DNA of 64,000 nt from contig NZ_JACVOM010000003.1 of the NCBI RefSeq assembly GCF_018882445.1, forward strand, positions 124,001 to 188,000, read 5' to 3'. Below the pieces are notes generated by a model. That model made no database searches, had not been told where the DNA came from, and worked only from the letters and a program-made list of their open reading frames with translations. Below are positions 10,248 through 19,231 of this stretch, piece after piece. The DNA is from Polynucleobacter sp. 15G-AUS-farblos (GTDB taxonomy: Bacteria > Pseudomonadota > Gammaproteobacteria > Burkholderiales > Burkholderiaceae). Position numbers and translations under genes: made by a program. Within the stretch, counting starts at the first letter, position 1, and every line of letters starts with the position of its first letter.

Positions 10248-11297
10248 ATGCCAGGTATTCTGATCATCGCCCCAAACTGGATTGGGGATGCTGTCATGAC
10301 GCAGCCTTTACTGGCCAGCATCAAAACACTATATCCAGACTCTACCATTGATGTTCTTGCTAGCACTTGGGTTGCCCCCATCTATCGCGCCTGTTCCGAA
10401 GTCAATGAAGTGATTGATGCCAAGTTTGAGCACAAACAGCTGCAGTGGGGTTTACGTAAGCAACTAGCAAAACACATCGCAGCAAAACAATATCAAGCCT
10501 GCTTTGTTCTTCCTAATAGCTTCAAGTCGGCACTCATACCTTGGCTCGCTAATATTCCACTCCGAATTGGCTATCGCGGAGAAATGCGCTTTGGCTTGAT
10601 TAATGTCTCCTTGGATAACCCAAGTAAATTGGATCGGCCACCGATGGTGGAGCACTATCTTGCATTAAGCAATCTTTTGAATGATGCAGAGCAAAGCATT
10701 CATCAGGCGATCACTCCGCATCTCAATGTTTCGCAGAGCGCAAGACAATCAGTTGGGACAAAACTCAAAACTACCAATATCAATTTATCAGAGCCAAACG
10801 TCGCTATTTATATCATGTGCCCTGGCGCTGAATACGGAGTCACTAAGCGTTGGCCTAAAGAGCACTTTGCTGCTCTCGCTAAGGAATTGATTTCTAGCGA
10901 TCCAAGCTGTCAGATCATTCTTCTAGGTGGCCAAGGAGATCAATCGCTTGGGCAAGAGATCACTTCTCAAACAGAGCATGCCTCCAATATTCATAATTGG
11001 TGTGGAAGCACCTCTTTAGATGAGGCGATTGCCCTGATTGGGATGAGTAAGGCAGTGATTAGCAATGATTCTGGCTTGATGCACGTTGCAGCCGCTCTCA
11101 AAGTCCCGCAAGTTGCTATCTTTGGCTCAAGTGATCCATCCCATACGCCGCCACTGTCAGATAAGGCAAAAGTCATTTGGCTTAATCTGCCTTGCAGCCC
11201 ATGTCATAAAAGAGAATGTCCTCTTGGTCACTTAAAGTGCTTAAAAGACATCCTGCCGCAACAAGTTTTGGCTACACTCCATAGATTGCAGTCGTAA
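10248..11297 (+). CDS. waaF: ADP-heptose:LPS heptosyltransferase II
   Basis: Glycosyltransferase family 9 enzyme that adds the second L-glycero-D-manno-heptose to the LPS inner core at the cytoplasmic face of the inner membrane. The N-terminus ILIIAPNWIGDAVMTQPLL is diagnostic. The C-domain carries CPGAEYGVTKRWPKEHFA, the ADP-heptose site region (GMSKAVISNDSGLMHVAAAL) and VAIFGSSDPSHTPP. The Cys-rich end (CSPCHKRECPLGHLKC) is usual for WaaF. It works with GmhB, encoded at about 43.5 kb, in the ADP-heptose route. Length 349 aa is normal. Confidence 0.95.
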   Translation: MPGILIIAPNWIGDAVMTQPLLASIKTLYPDSTIDVLASTWVAPIYRACSEVNEVIDAKFEHKQLQWGLRKQLAKHIAAKQYQACFVLPNSFKSALIPWLANIPLRIGYRGEMRFGLINVSLDNPSKLDRPPMVEHYLALSNLLNDAEQSIHQAITPHLNVSQSARQSVGTKLKTTNINLSEPNVAIYIMCPGAEYGVTKRWPKEHFAALAKELISSDPSCQIILLGGQGDQSLGQEITSQTEHASNIHNWCGSTSLDEAIALIGMSKAVISNDSGLMHVAAALKVPQVAIFGSSDPSHTPPLSDKAKVIWLNLPCSPCHKRECPLGHLKCLKDILPQQVLATLHRLQS

Positions 11298-11317
11298 TCT
11301 CAACCCAAATCCTATCC

Positions 11318-11752
11318 ATGACAAAACTGGCCAGACTTTTTCATAATGCAGATGATGTAGTCGACGCTTGGCGTGATGCCTTAAAACATCGCGACGTGCA
11401 AGGCGCCCTCGATATTTGGCTGGATGATGATTCGATTACTTGCGTTCTTCCTGAAGGGCATCGTCTAAGTGGTCATGCAGAGATCCGTCAGGGCCTAGAA
11501 AGACTACTCTCGAAACAACCTTTATTTTTAGAACCGATTGCTTGTATTAGTCACACCATTTTGGGTGCTGCTATTTATGACACGACGGAAGCAGTACATC
11601 TAAGAGCAGACCAAGTTGAAGCAGAGTTTTTTCTGAACATTACCTTGGTCTTATTACAAGACAGCCAAGGTTGGCGCATCGCACATCTACATGCAAGCCG
11701 CTCAACCGAAGATACTTTTGATGCGCCCTCTACCCCGCACGGCTTGCATTAA
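11318..11752 (+). CDS. NTF2-like/SnoaL-fold protein of unknown function
   Basis: A 144-aa soluble protein with the layout of NTF2-like (DUF4440/SnoaL-type) domains: an N-terminal helix pair (DDVVDAWRDALKHRDVQGALDIW), a short loop (DDDSITCVLPEGHRLSGHAEIRQGLERLL), and a C-terminal sheet ending with GWRIAHLHASRS. Proteins of this fold range from isomerases to ligand-binding proteins, and no catalytic pair can be assigned here. It lies 20 bp after waaF and probably shares its transcript. The C-terminal 15 residues look disordered. Confidence 0.75.
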   Translation: MTKLARLFHNADDVVDAWRDALKHRDVQGALDIWLDDDSITCVLPEGHRLSGHAEIRQGLERLLSKQPLFLEPIACISHTILGAAIYDTTEAVHLRADQVEAEFFLNITLVLLQDSQGWRIAHLHASRSTEDTFDAPSTPHGLH

Positions 11753-11793
11753 TAAGTCACTCTTCAATACTTCACCCTCCAAAATTTCTTACT

Positions 11794-12417
11794 ATGGATG
11801 ATCAAGTCATTCGGTCACTAACGAAGTGGCCCAATGTGCCTGCCTGCTATGGCTGGCTGGCTTTAGATCGCCGTGGTCAATGGCGTATGCGTGATGAATT
11901 TGTTCAGCAAAATAACTTGCCTGGCACAGTCATTGTGCATCAAGCTTTAAATGAATTCATCTCCAGAAACTATGCCTGCGATACAGAAGGTAGATACTTT
12001 TTTCAGAATGGTCCACAGCGGGTTTTTATCACTCTGGATGCTGCGCCTTGGATAGTCAGAATGATTCCGGGCGATCAGGAAACAAAGCTATTGACTCAGT
12101 GTCAAAGCCCAATCGAACCTAGCGCGGCATTAAGTGATGAGAATGGCAATATTTATATTGTTGGCAAGATTTCTCAAGTGGTTTATGAGAATGTAAATCA
12201 AGCGACACAAACAACATTTAACACTCAAGAAAAAGAAAGTGTTGCGCTCTTACACGATCATGATCTGGAAATATTTTCAGAGCTAGCGACCCTCAAGGAG
12301 GAAGCCTGTAGTTTTGGAGGTTCTTGGAATTGGCATGGCAAGCAACTGCCTTTAGATCCTATTCATTCTTCAGAATTAGCGAGTCGCTTTCATTACGTAG
12401 CAAAGCCTAGTGCTTAG
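11794..12417 (+). CDS. Conserved betaproteobacterial protein of unknown function (207 aa)
   Basis: I recognise this as a type common in Burkholderiales, with an N-terminus of the form KWPNVPACYGWLALDRRGQW, but cannot name a function. No signal peptide or membrane segment is visible, so it is probably cytoplasmic. The first 100 residues are rich in aromatic and basic residues (YFFQNGPQRVFITLDAAPWIVR) and may form a beta-rich domain. The C-terminal region (DENGNIYIVGKISQVVYENV) looks like a second small domain. It sits 41 bp after the NTF2-like gene and is convergent with the M48 protease gene. Confidence 0.7.
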   Translation: MDDQVIRSLTKWPNVPACYGWLALDRRGQWRMRDEFVQQNNLPGTVIVHQALNEFISRNYACDTEGRYFFQNGPQRVFITLDAAPWIVRMIPGDQETKLLTQCQSPIEPSAALSDENGNIYIVGKISQVVYENVNQATQTTFNTQEKESVALLHDHDLEIFSELATLKEEACSFGGSWNWHGKQLPLDPIHSSELASRFHYVAKPSA

Positions 12418-12435
12418 TCAAAGATTGATCTAATC

Positions 12436-14151
12436 CTAACCAGGCTTATTTTTATTCTGCTCTTTTAGCTCTTCTTGATATTGCCTTTGCATTTCTCTTA
12501 GGCGTGCATCAATACTCGAGCCTTGATAATAATCAGCGCCACCAGTAGAGCGTGCAATTCTCAACTGTTCGATGGCCGACGGCCAAGCACCCTCCAGGGC
12601 ATACTTTTCACCTAGGGCGTAGTGCCTTAAAGGAACATTTTTAGCTTGATCGTAAGCACTAGACAGCAGCGACCACCAAATGACTTCATTGGGTTGCGCT
12701 CTTGTTCTGGCCTTCAACCAATTAATAGCCTCATTGGTTTTTCCTAGCTTCAAATCCGCATTAATCATAGCTACACCAGCAGCATAGGATTGAGGATAGG
12801 CCAGCAAGGTAGCTTGGGCAATTTGTAAGGCTTCTTGGCCCTTGCCTTTGGCTAAGGCCAGCTCTGAGGCAGTGATATCCAATGACAAGCTTTGTCTTTG
12901 AATAGGAGAACCCGGTGCACTGGCTGACTGCGCCAAATTACGCGCTTGCTGGAGGTAGGTTTCTGCTTGATCTATTTTTCCTTGGCGCTGAGCGATGAGC
13001 GCCAGACCATAAGTACCTTCCATTTGCTTACCAATTGGCGCTTGCTTACTCAAACCCTCAAAAGTATTGCGTAGATCATAGAGACCACTGGATGAGGTCG
13101 TTTGCTCCATACGCGCTCTGGCTTTAATAAAGTAAAACTCAACTGCGCTAGGTACATTGCGCGCTGGCACCATGCGAACCCGATCTTGCATTTCTGCAAT
13201 ACGATCCGTAGTCAATGGGTGAGTACGCACATAGCCAGGAACACCCTTGTCCATAATCCCTGTAATTTTTTGCAAACGCTGGAAAAAACTCGGGGCACCG
13301 TTGACGTCATAACCACTGGCCTCCAGTATCTGAAAGCCAATACGATCTGCTTCGCGCTCAGCATCTCTTGAGTAAGACAAATAATTACTAACTGCTGCCG
13401 CCTGACCACCCTGCATCAGGCCTGCGCCAGCGGAGGGATTGCGAGACATAGCGAGCGCTCCCAGCACCATGCCGGCGATGGCAATCATCGTGTTGGTGGC
13501 TTGCTTATCCATCTGACGTGCCAAGTGTCTTTGCAAGACATGGCCCGTTTCATGACCCATCACTGAAGCGACCTCTGATTCTGACTCGGCACTCACAATC
13601 AAGCCCGTATGAAAACCAATAAATCCACCAGGCAATGCAAACGCATTGATCGTGCTATCTTTAACTGCAAAGACTTCGAAGTTATAGGCGCCACTGCCTT
13701 GCTCATTTGCACCACCAAGTTGCAATTTCTTTGCAGCCTGCAATAAACGACGCTCCATTTGATTGAGGTAGTCGTAGAGTGGCCAGTCATTGGAATATTC
13801 CACATCCGGACGAATCTGACGCATGATCATCTCGCCATACTTGCGCTCATCAATCCGACTTAAAACATCACCGCCTGGATCGCCCATATCGGGCAATACC
13901 AAGGTTGGCTGCATTTGAGGGGCATTACGGTTTGGAGCATTTGCAGGACGAGCATCGGGAGATTGCATCGCCCGACCAATGTTTGTGAGGGCAGCAGAAT
14001 CGCCCTGCACAGATACATCACCTGGAGGGACAAAAGTTGGGGGAGCAGCAAAAGCTGGAGCAACACTAGAACAAGATAGTGCCAACACCAACTGGATAGC
14101 TAGTAAACGACGAAAAAAGGAGATTTTGCCAACTGGCTTTATTACCTGCAT
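12436..14151 (-). CDS. bepA: Periplasmic M48 metalloprotease with TPR region (BepA-like)
   Basis: Probable outer-membrane-protein quality-control protease and chaperone. A signal peptide spans about residues 1-36 ([20 protein letters not shown]). The zinc motif HExxH appears as HETGH in [15 protein letters not shown] at about 200, and the third ligand region [13 protein letters not shown] follows. From about residue 330 the sequence is helical and repeat-like ([20 protein letters not shown] and similar), fitting the TPR domain of BepA/YfgC. The length of 571 aa is longer than E. coli BepA. BepA in E. coli acts on LptD and the BAM complex, and lptD and surA also lie in this window. Orthology rather than paralogy is inferred. 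Confidence 0.85.
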   Translation of the reverse strand: MQVIKPVGKISFFRRLLAIQLVLALSCSSVAPAFAAPPTFVPPGDVSVQGDSAALTNIGRAMQSPDARPANAPNRNAPQMQPTLVLPDMGDPGGDVLSRIDERKYGEMIMRQIRPDVEYSNDWPLYDYLNQMERRLLQAAKKLQLGGANEQGSGAYNFEVFAVKDSTINAFALPGGFIGFHTGLIVSAESESEVASVMGHETGHVLQRHLARQMDKQATNTMIAIAGMVLGALAMSRNPSAGAGLMQGGQAAAVSNYLSYSRDAEREADRIGFQILEASGYDVNGAPSFFQRLQKITGIMDKGVPGYVRTHPLTTDRIAEMQDRVRMVPARNVPSAVEFYFIKARARMEQTTSSSGLYDLRNTFEGLSKQAPIGKQMEGTYGLALIAQRQGKIDQAETYLQQARNLAQSASAPGSPIQRQSLSLDITASELALAKGKGQEALQIAQATLLAYPQSYAAGVAMINADLKLGKTNEAINWLKARTRAQPNEVIWWSLLSSAYDQAKNVPLRHYALGEKYALEGAWPSAIEQLRIARSTGGADYYQGSSIDARLREMQRQYQEELKEQNKNKPG

Positions 14152-14174
14152 CCCTATATGGTAAAACTTATCCC

Positions 14175-14651
14175 ATGAACAAACTAACTCATTTTGATGC
14201 CAGCGGCCAGGCTCACATGGTCAATGTGGGCGATAAGCCCAATACCCATAGAGTGGCAGTGGCTACAGGCAAGATCACCATGCTTCCCCAAACCTTTGAA
14301 ATGGTGGAGGCCGGGAACCATAAAAAGGGTGATGTCCTAGGAATAGCCAGAATTGCAGGTATTCAGGCATCTAAAAGAACGTCTGATCTGATCCCCCTTT
14401 GCCACCCCTTAGCCCTCACCCATGTCAGCCTAGATTTTGATCTCAATAAAGCAAACAGCAGTATCACCTGCCAAGTCAAAGCAGAAACCACAGGCTCAAC
14501 CGGCGTTGAAATGGAAGCCCTCACCGCAGTCCAAGTTGCCCTACTCACAATCTATGACATGTGCAAAGCAGTAGACCGTGGCATGGTGATGGGTGATATC
14601 AAGCTCTTAGAAAAGAGTGGTGGTAAGAGTGGAGAATGGAAGTCAACTTAG
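14175..14651 (+). CDS. moaC: Cyclic pyranopterin monophosphate synthase
   Basis: Converts the MoaA product into cyclic pyranopterin monophosphate in molybdenum cofactor synthesis. The family core is intact: [17 protein letters not shown] with the catalytic region, [28 protein letters not shown], and the C-terminal [12 protein letters not shown]. Length 158 aa is normal. It is divergent from the M48 protease gene with only 23 bp between start codons, so each promoter must extend into the neighbour. No other moa gene is nearby. A MOSC-domain gene, a molybdenum-cofactor-linked fold, lies at about 26.1 kb. Confidence 0.96.
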   Translation: MNKLTHFDASGQAHMVNVGDKPNTHRVAVATGKITMLPQTFEMVEAGNHKKGDVLGIARIAGIQASKRTSDLIPLCHPLALTHVSLDFDLNKANSSITCQVKAETTGSTGVEMEALTAVQVALLTIYDMCKAVDRGMVMGDIKLLEKSGGKSGEWKST

Positions 14652-14658
14652 CCCTCCC

Positions 14659-15756
14659 CTACTCTAATTCTTTAATTGTTTTGTCCACGCATTTTGCTAT
14701 TTTTTTATACCCCATTGAATTCGGATGGGGATCATTAATAAAGTAGTCCGCAGATTTAAGCCCGCAAATATTAAATCCATCTATCAGCTTTGCACCTGAA
14801 CTATTAATTTTTTCTCTAGCCAATTGACCCAAATGATTTGGAGTGTTGCTATTTTCAAGTTCCTCTTTTTGGGGAATGTGTATAAAAATAATATTTTTCC
14901 CATATTTCTTACTTAAATATTCAATTGCAGCGGAATTGGAGTTTCTAAATCTAATTTTGTACTCCTTTTTTATATACCCCCATATGAAATGAATATTGGG
15001 AAAGTGCCGTCTAAAAAAACGATGCTCTCTTATGGCTTGCTTATTAGCATACTCAGCATCACGAAAATTTTTTAGTTTGCCAACAAAAGTCTTTTCATCA
15101 GAAGCAGTGGGTCTTGGAAAGTAACCCTCGTCACCTTTGCATTTTTCTATATCTCCAAGGCAATTTAATACTCGCTCTGGGAAATTCCATATCACCCTCT
15201 GATAATCATCGGATATGAAGGACACAATAACTTTATTGATACGAATTTCTGATGCTTCCAAATGATCATGAAGTAATCTCCACTGAGCAAAACCGGTACC
15301 AAGAAGACCGCCATTAATAAGCTGCATCCTCTTGTTGCCATTACCCTCCTCAAGGGAATAAAACCAAGGTGTCGCACCTTGCCCCTCTGTAAATGAATCT
15401 CCCAGCACTAAAATACTAGGATAGTCTTTAACAGCATCTAGCCTTTGAACTAGTCCAAAATTATTGGTCTTAAATTCATAATCATATTCTTTAACTAATT
15501 GATCGCCATTTTCATAATAGGCAGCTGGACGGATATTTGAATTAGGCTGATAGGAAAATATTTTTTCTTGATTTCGAAATGCAGGAGCACCATCCGCTGT
15601 ACTGAAGAGCATATACCTACGACTCCGCCCATGGTCATTTGAAAGTTCTTTCCCGATAAAAAATCCGGCCAATACTTCGAAAAGTACCAAACCAATCACT
15701 ACCGATACAATTGCTATTAAGATATTTTTTATTATCGAGTTTTGAAAAGTAGGCAT
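14659..15756 (-). CDS. Membrane-anchored SGNH/GDSL-family hydrolase-like protein
   Basis: An N-terminal membrane anchor (NILIAIVSVVIGLVLFEVLAGFFIG) is followed by a periplasmic SGNH domain. The block I nucleophile is in SILVLGDSFTEGQG, the oxyanion Gly in LINGGLLGTG, and block V gives Asp and His in NDPHPNSMGY near the C-terminus. SGNH proteins of this layout (AlgJ, AlgX and OafB C-domain-like) move or remove O-acetyl groups on glycans. ATG at 15756 is preferred to an in-frame TTG at 15831, which would put 25 unusual residues before the anchor. The gene is visibly more AT-rich than its neighbours, which suggests transfer. Substrate unknown. Confidence 0.75.
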   Translation of the reverse strand: MPTFQNSIIKNILIAIVSVVIGLVLFEVLAGFFIGKELSNDHGRSRRYMLFSTADGAPAFRNQEKIFSYQPNSNIRPAAYYENGDQLVKEYDYEFKTNNFGLVQRLDAVKDYPSILVLGDSFTEGQGATPWFYSLEEGNGNKRMQLINGGLLGTGFAQWRLLHDHLEASEIRINKVIVSFISDDYQRVIWNFPERVLNCLGDIEKCKGDEGYFPRPTASDEKTFVGKLKNFRDAEYANKQAIREHRFFRRHFPNIHFIWGYIKKEYKIRFRNSNSAAIEYLSKKYGKNIIFIHIPQKEELENSNTPNHLGQLAREKINSSGAKLIDGFNICGLKSADYFINDPHPNSMGYKKIAKCVDKTIKELE

Positions 15757-15865
15757 TTTTGTCTCAAAATTTTTTATAAAAATATCAGAAAAATATTTAA
15801 CTTTTAAGGCAATGTTAAAAAATAGGTACAACCTAATTCAACCCTAGATAACAATGACATAAGGC

Positions 15866-16549
15866 ATGACTTTAAACAAAATCAATTCTGGAGCCTCCTG
15901 GAGTGGCGGCAAAGACTCTTGTCTTGCATTATGGCGCTCTCAAAAAGCAGGATTTACTGTTACCCACCTTCTTACAGCTCTAGATGAAACTAGTCTTAAA
16001 ACACGCTCGCATGGGGTGACTCGCGATTTAATTTTGGCTCAGGGCAGGTCTCTAGGCATGGTCAATGAATTTATCTCTGCCTCATGGCAAGACTATGAAA
16101 CTCAATTCATTGAAAAACTAAAATTTCTAGCGTCACAAGGTATTTCTCAGATGATCTTTGGTGACATTGATCTTCTTGCTCATCGCAAATGGGAAGAAAT
16201 GGTCTGCGCTCGAGCAGGTATTACCGCCAATCTCCCGCTTTGGAATGAGAACCGCCTTGATATAGTTCACCAATTTCTAGATGTAGGATTTAAAGCCAAA
16301 GTTGTTTGTGTAGATGGGCGTTATTTAAATGATTCTTATGTGGGGCGCGAGTTTAACAATGAATTTATTTCATCATTGCCCATGGGTGTAGATGCTTGTG
16401 GTGAGAATGGTGAGTTCCACACTTTTGTATACGATGGACCAAACTTTAAACATCCTGTAGCCTGGAAAAGTCTTGGCAAAAAATCTTACGTATCTCCAAA
16501 AGAATATGGAAGTCAAACTTTTTATTTTGATTTACTTGATGCGGGCTAA
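15866..16549 (+). CDS. PP-loop ATPase of the DUF71 / diphthine-ammonia ligase family
   Basis: N-terminal PP-loop SWSGGKDSCLALW (about residues 11-23) binds ATP for adenylation, as in ATP-pyrophosphatases. The region FGDIDLLAHRKWEEMVCARAGITANLPLW matches the second conserved block of DUF71 proteins, and GVDACGENGEFHTFVYDGP is their characteristic C-terminal signature. Eukaryotic and archaeal members amidate diphthine on EF2, but bacteria lack diphthamide, so the substrate here is unknown. Length 227 aa fits the single-domain form. Its 3' end overlaps the convergent acyltransferase gene by 18 bp. Confidence 0.85.
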   Translation: MTLNKINSGASWSGGKDSCLALWRSQKAGFTVTHLLTALDETSLKTRSHGVTRDLILAQGRSLGMVNEFISASWQDYETQFIEKLKFLASQGISQMIFGDIDLLAHRKWEEMVCARAGITANLPLWNENRLDIVHQFLDVGFKAKVVCVDGRYLNDSYVGREFNNEFISSLPMGVDACGENGEFHTFVYDGPNFKHPVAWKSLGKKSYVSPKEYGSQTFYFDLLDAG

Positions 16550-17596
16550 TTTATGGCTATAGCTTTCGCCCAAAAAGATAGTTCTTACTACTGGAATCTT
16601 ATTTAGAACATAACTGATAGCAATGCTAGCAAATAGTGGCGCTATAACCTTAGGTGAATACGCTAAGAAAAAATAGTGAAGCGCATAAATTCCAAGAGAA
16701 AGTTGCCCGCTTAGTATCAAAAAATGCTTTATGGGACCAAGTTCGCTAGATGAAATCAACTTTGCCATACCCAGCATCATAAAAGCCCCTGATATAGCAA
16801 CAAGGCTGGCATACATATAAAGGGCAGCTTGAGGAAGAACTATTACTCCAGCATATTGAAACTCTGCAGTCCTTAGCCAAAAAGGCGAAAGAAGCAAAAA
16901 GATTGCGCTAGCAAGGACTGAATACCAGTTTGAATAATTTCCACGAGTGTATCTATAAAAGCCCATTCCCAGCACGTAGTAAATAAAGTAGGGCTTTAAT
17001 AAAGCCAAACCCCCGCCATATGGCGTGCGATCTTTGATCATCCACCAAATAAAGATCATCAAAGCAAATTGAATCATTTCACCAGAAATAATCTTTTCTG
17101 AGCTTCTTCTAAAAATCTTAAAAATTTTTACTATCTTTAATAGAATCCCAAAAAAGATTTGGAAGAGGCTTGTCAGCACAATGCAATAGAAAATTGCAAG
17201 CAAAAACCAAAGAGCGGTATCAGGTCTTCTAAAGGCGAGAACCAAGGCATTTATCACACTTTCAGCTTGGTTATATATCAGTTGATTTAATACACACCAA
17301 GCAATAAAAGGAAGGATAAGACGAATAAGCGCCTTCTTGACCCGTGCATAAGCATCTTTAAAAGTGTGCTCCAATCCAGCATTCACTAACATAGGATCAA
17401 AAGCAATAGCTGCAACTGCTCCTGACAGAAAGATAAATAAAGGCATGTGAAAGGAGTAGATCATCTTAAATCCCAAGAGATCATCAAAATTTGCAGAACT
17501 TCCCTGAATCACATGCCCAAGCACTACCAAGATAATTGCCATACCCTTAGCAATATCTAAAAATACATCTCGATTTGGAGCGCCAAAATAGGTCAT
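16532..17596 (-). CDS. Acyltransferase-3 family integral membrane protein
   Basis: Polytopic protein with about ten hydrophobic segments. The N-terminus RDVFLDIAKGMAIILVVLGHVIQG has the Arg/Asp and Gly-His features of acyltransferase-3 proteins such as OafA and WecH, and MPLFIFLSGAVAAIAF is the second conserved helix. These proteins carry acetyl groups from cytoplasmic acetyl-CoA across the inner membrane for O-acetylation of LPS or other glycans. No SGNH domain is fused, but a separate SGNH protein is encoded 0.8 kb away on the same strand. The acceptor glycan is not known. Confidence 0.85.
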   Translation of the reverse strand: MTYFGAPNRDVFLDIAKGMAIILVVLGHVIQGSSANFDDLLGFKMIYSFHMPLFIFLSGAVAAIAFDPMLVNAGLEHTFKDAYARVKKALIRLILPFIAWCVLNQLIYNQAESVINALVLAFRRPDTALWFLLAIFYCIVLTSLFQIFFGILLKIVKIFKIFRRSSEKIISGEMIQFALMIFIWWMIKDRTPYGGGLALLKPYFIYYVLGMGFYRYTRGNYSNWYSVLASAIFLLLSPFWLRTAEFQYAGVIVLPQAALYMYASLVAISGAFMMLGMAKLISSSELGPIKHFLILSGQLSLGIYALHYFFLAYSPKVIAPLFASIAISYVLNKIPVVRTIFLGESYSHKLARIK

Positions 17597-17666
17597 TATC
17601 TATATATTCTGAGTATTCAATTATTTTATTATCTTGATTAATTACCCTGGTGATGCAACTTTATAA

Positions 17667-18569
17667 ATGCGTAAACCCATAACTCAAGCCGAAATTCTGA
17701 TTGCCGGCCCTGCCCGCAACAATGCAGATACGCTAGTTGCTGAAGTGGGCACCCTGCTTAGTAGTGTGGCAAGTTTTAAAAAGTCATATTGCCTTGTGGT
17801 TGAAAGTGATTCTACAGATAGCACTCTGGATTATCTAGAAAGGCTACAAAAAGCTATTCCCTCATTTGATTACATCTCCTTGGGCCATCTTGCTAAGAAA
17901 ATGCCGAGGCGCACCGAGCGTCTAGCCTTTGCCAGAAATCGCATACTTGACGAGCTTCGCAACAATCCAAAGTATGCTGCAGTAGATTATGTTGTCATGG
18001 CTGATTTAGATGGAATTAACCGCAGTATTACTCGAGAAAAGTTTGAAGCTTGCTGGGAATTAAGCAACCCCTGGGATGTGGTCACCGCAATTCAATCTGA
18101 GCGTTACTATGACATTTGGGCCTTAAGACATCCCGACTGGAATCCTATTGATTGCTTTACGCAGAGATCACGCTTGGAATCGGTCATCGGTAAAGAAGCA
18201 GCCAATAACCTAGCTGTCAAAGCGAAACAAGTCGTTCTTCCATCCGCAGGAATGATTGAAGTAGATTCTGCTTTTGGCGGTCTAGGTATTTACAAACGAG
18301 ATGCCCTGTTGGCTGGGCGCTATATCGGTCTAGATGACTCAGGCAATGAGGCTTGTGAACATATTAGCCTTCACGCTGATCTAAGAAATGAAGGCTATCG
18401 CATTTTTATTAATTGCGCCTTAGTCAATAGCGCACATCATATTGACCCACCACCACCGCCCCCAAAGGGCAGAACGATGGCAGGGATCAAGTTCTTACAA
18501 AAAATAGGTATTACTGTTTTTGGAGAAGAACGCTTTCATAAATATTTAGATCTTCTAAAAAAATCTTAG
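17667..18569 (+). CDS. Glycosyltransferase, possibly GT69/CAP59-like
   Basis: Soluble 300-aa nucleotide-sugar transferase with a GT-A-like start: ILIAGPARNNADTL, CLVVESDSTDSTLDYLE and a DxD-type metal motif in VVMADLDGINRS at about residues 112-123. The pairing of an ARN-type N-terminus with ADLDG and a late EHISLHADLR block recalls fungal CAP59/CMT1 alpha-mannosyltransferases (GT69). I rate that subfamily as likely but not certain. A proline run (IDPPPPPPKG) precedes the C-terminal helix. It is divergent from the acyltransferase-3 gene, with 70 bp between starts, and probably belongs to the same glycan locus. Confidence 0.7.
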   Translation: MRKPITQAEILIAGPARNNADTLVAEVGTLLSSVASFKKSYCLVVESDSTDSTLDYLERLQKAIPSFDYISLGHLAKKMPRRTERLAFARNRILDELRNNPKYAAVDYVVMADLDGINRSITREKFEACWELSNPWDVVTAIQSERYYDIWALRHPDWNPIDCFTQRSRLESVIGKEAANNLAVKAKQVVLPSAGMIEVDSAFGGLGIYKRDALLAGRYIGLDDSGNEACEHISLHADLRNEGYRIFINCALVNSAHHIDPPPPPPKGRTMAGIKFLQKIGITVFGEERFHKYLDLLKKS

Positions 18570-18601
18570 TCCTTCTTAGTCCTTATCAATTAGAACAATA
18601 C

Positions 18602-19114
18602 TTACTTACCAATACGGCACTCGGAAGGTAGCAGCTGAGGTATCAAATTGGTTTCTGTAGATCGGCAAGACCAGCCACCAGACCAAGTAGAGCCCTCGGA
18701 TTTGGATAGATCTATTGGCTTAGGGACATTTGTATCAGGCTCATTAGTTGGCACTAAATGCAGTGTATTTTTGCCTTCAGGCGCCACGCTATTCTGAAAA
18801 TCAATCGCAATCGCTCCTGATGGTGTGATCTCAATTAACTTCACGCTGCGCGTTGGCGTGAAGGTGAAAGATCCATGGGTAGCTTCGTCCATTGCAACCG
18901 TTCCTCGACTGGCAAATGCCTCGGTTACAGATAGTTTTGCACTAGAAGCCAGATTCATACCCTCAACGATTCTGCTGCGGGCAATGTAGTCTTGATACTG
19001 AGGTACCGCAATCGCCACCAAGATACCGATGATGGCGACCACCACCATCACTTCAATCAAGGTAAAACCTGCTTGATCCGAACTCTCTTTTTGTTTCTGT
19101 AATTTTCTAATCAT
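18602..19114 (-). CDS. Type IV pilin (PilA/PilE-like)
   Basis: Structural pilin precursor. The prepilin peptidase site is QAGFTLIEVMVVVAIIGILVAIAVP: cleavage after Gly, N-methylated Phe at +1, Glu at +5, then the hydrophobic alpha-1 helix. Two Cys near the C-terminus (GWSCRS and PSECRIG) can form the D-region loop. ATG at 19114 is chosen because it leaves a short basic leader and has AGGGGA about 10 nt upstream; the longer reading from 19147 adds 11 residues of no pilin character. No other pil gene is nearby. The leader can form alternative structures (see 19125-19177). Confidence 0.92.
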   Translation of the reverse strand: MIRKLQKQKESSDQAGFTLIEVMVVVAIIGILVAIAVPQYQDYIARSRIVEGMNLASSAKLSVTEAFASRGTVAMDEATHGSFTFTPTRSVKLIEITPSGAIAIDFQNSVAPEGKNTLHLVPTNEPDTNVPKPIDLSKSEGSTWSGGWSCRSTETNLIPQLLPSECRIGK

Positions 19115-19124
19115 GAAATAAAAA

Positions 19125-19177
19125 TCCCCTAGTTGATAAGGCTTCATGATCCATTATGAGGCCCCTCTTCTAGGGGA
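19125..19177 (-). promoter_or_regulatory. Possible structural switch in the pilin 5' leader
   Basis: On the message strand, TCCCCTAG (19177-19170) is a perfect 8-bp complement of CTAGGGGA (19132-19125), which contains the pilin Shine-Dalgarno sequence. The same upstream bases can instead form a local hairpin, CCCCT-agaag-AGGGG. The two pairings exclude each other, one hiding and one freeing the ribosome-binding site. The complementarity is read directly; regulation is inferred, and the transcription start is not known. Confidence 0.35.
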
Positions 19178-19231
19178 AAGTTTTAGTCAGAAATTTCGGA
19201 TTTACATCCTCAACTTCTGTACAGATATTAC

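Noticed and set aside
14659..19231. Possible integrated mobile element around the AT-rich cluster
   Set aside because: No integrase, transposase, tRNA attachment site or flanking direct repeat could be seen; only composition and gene content suggest transfer.
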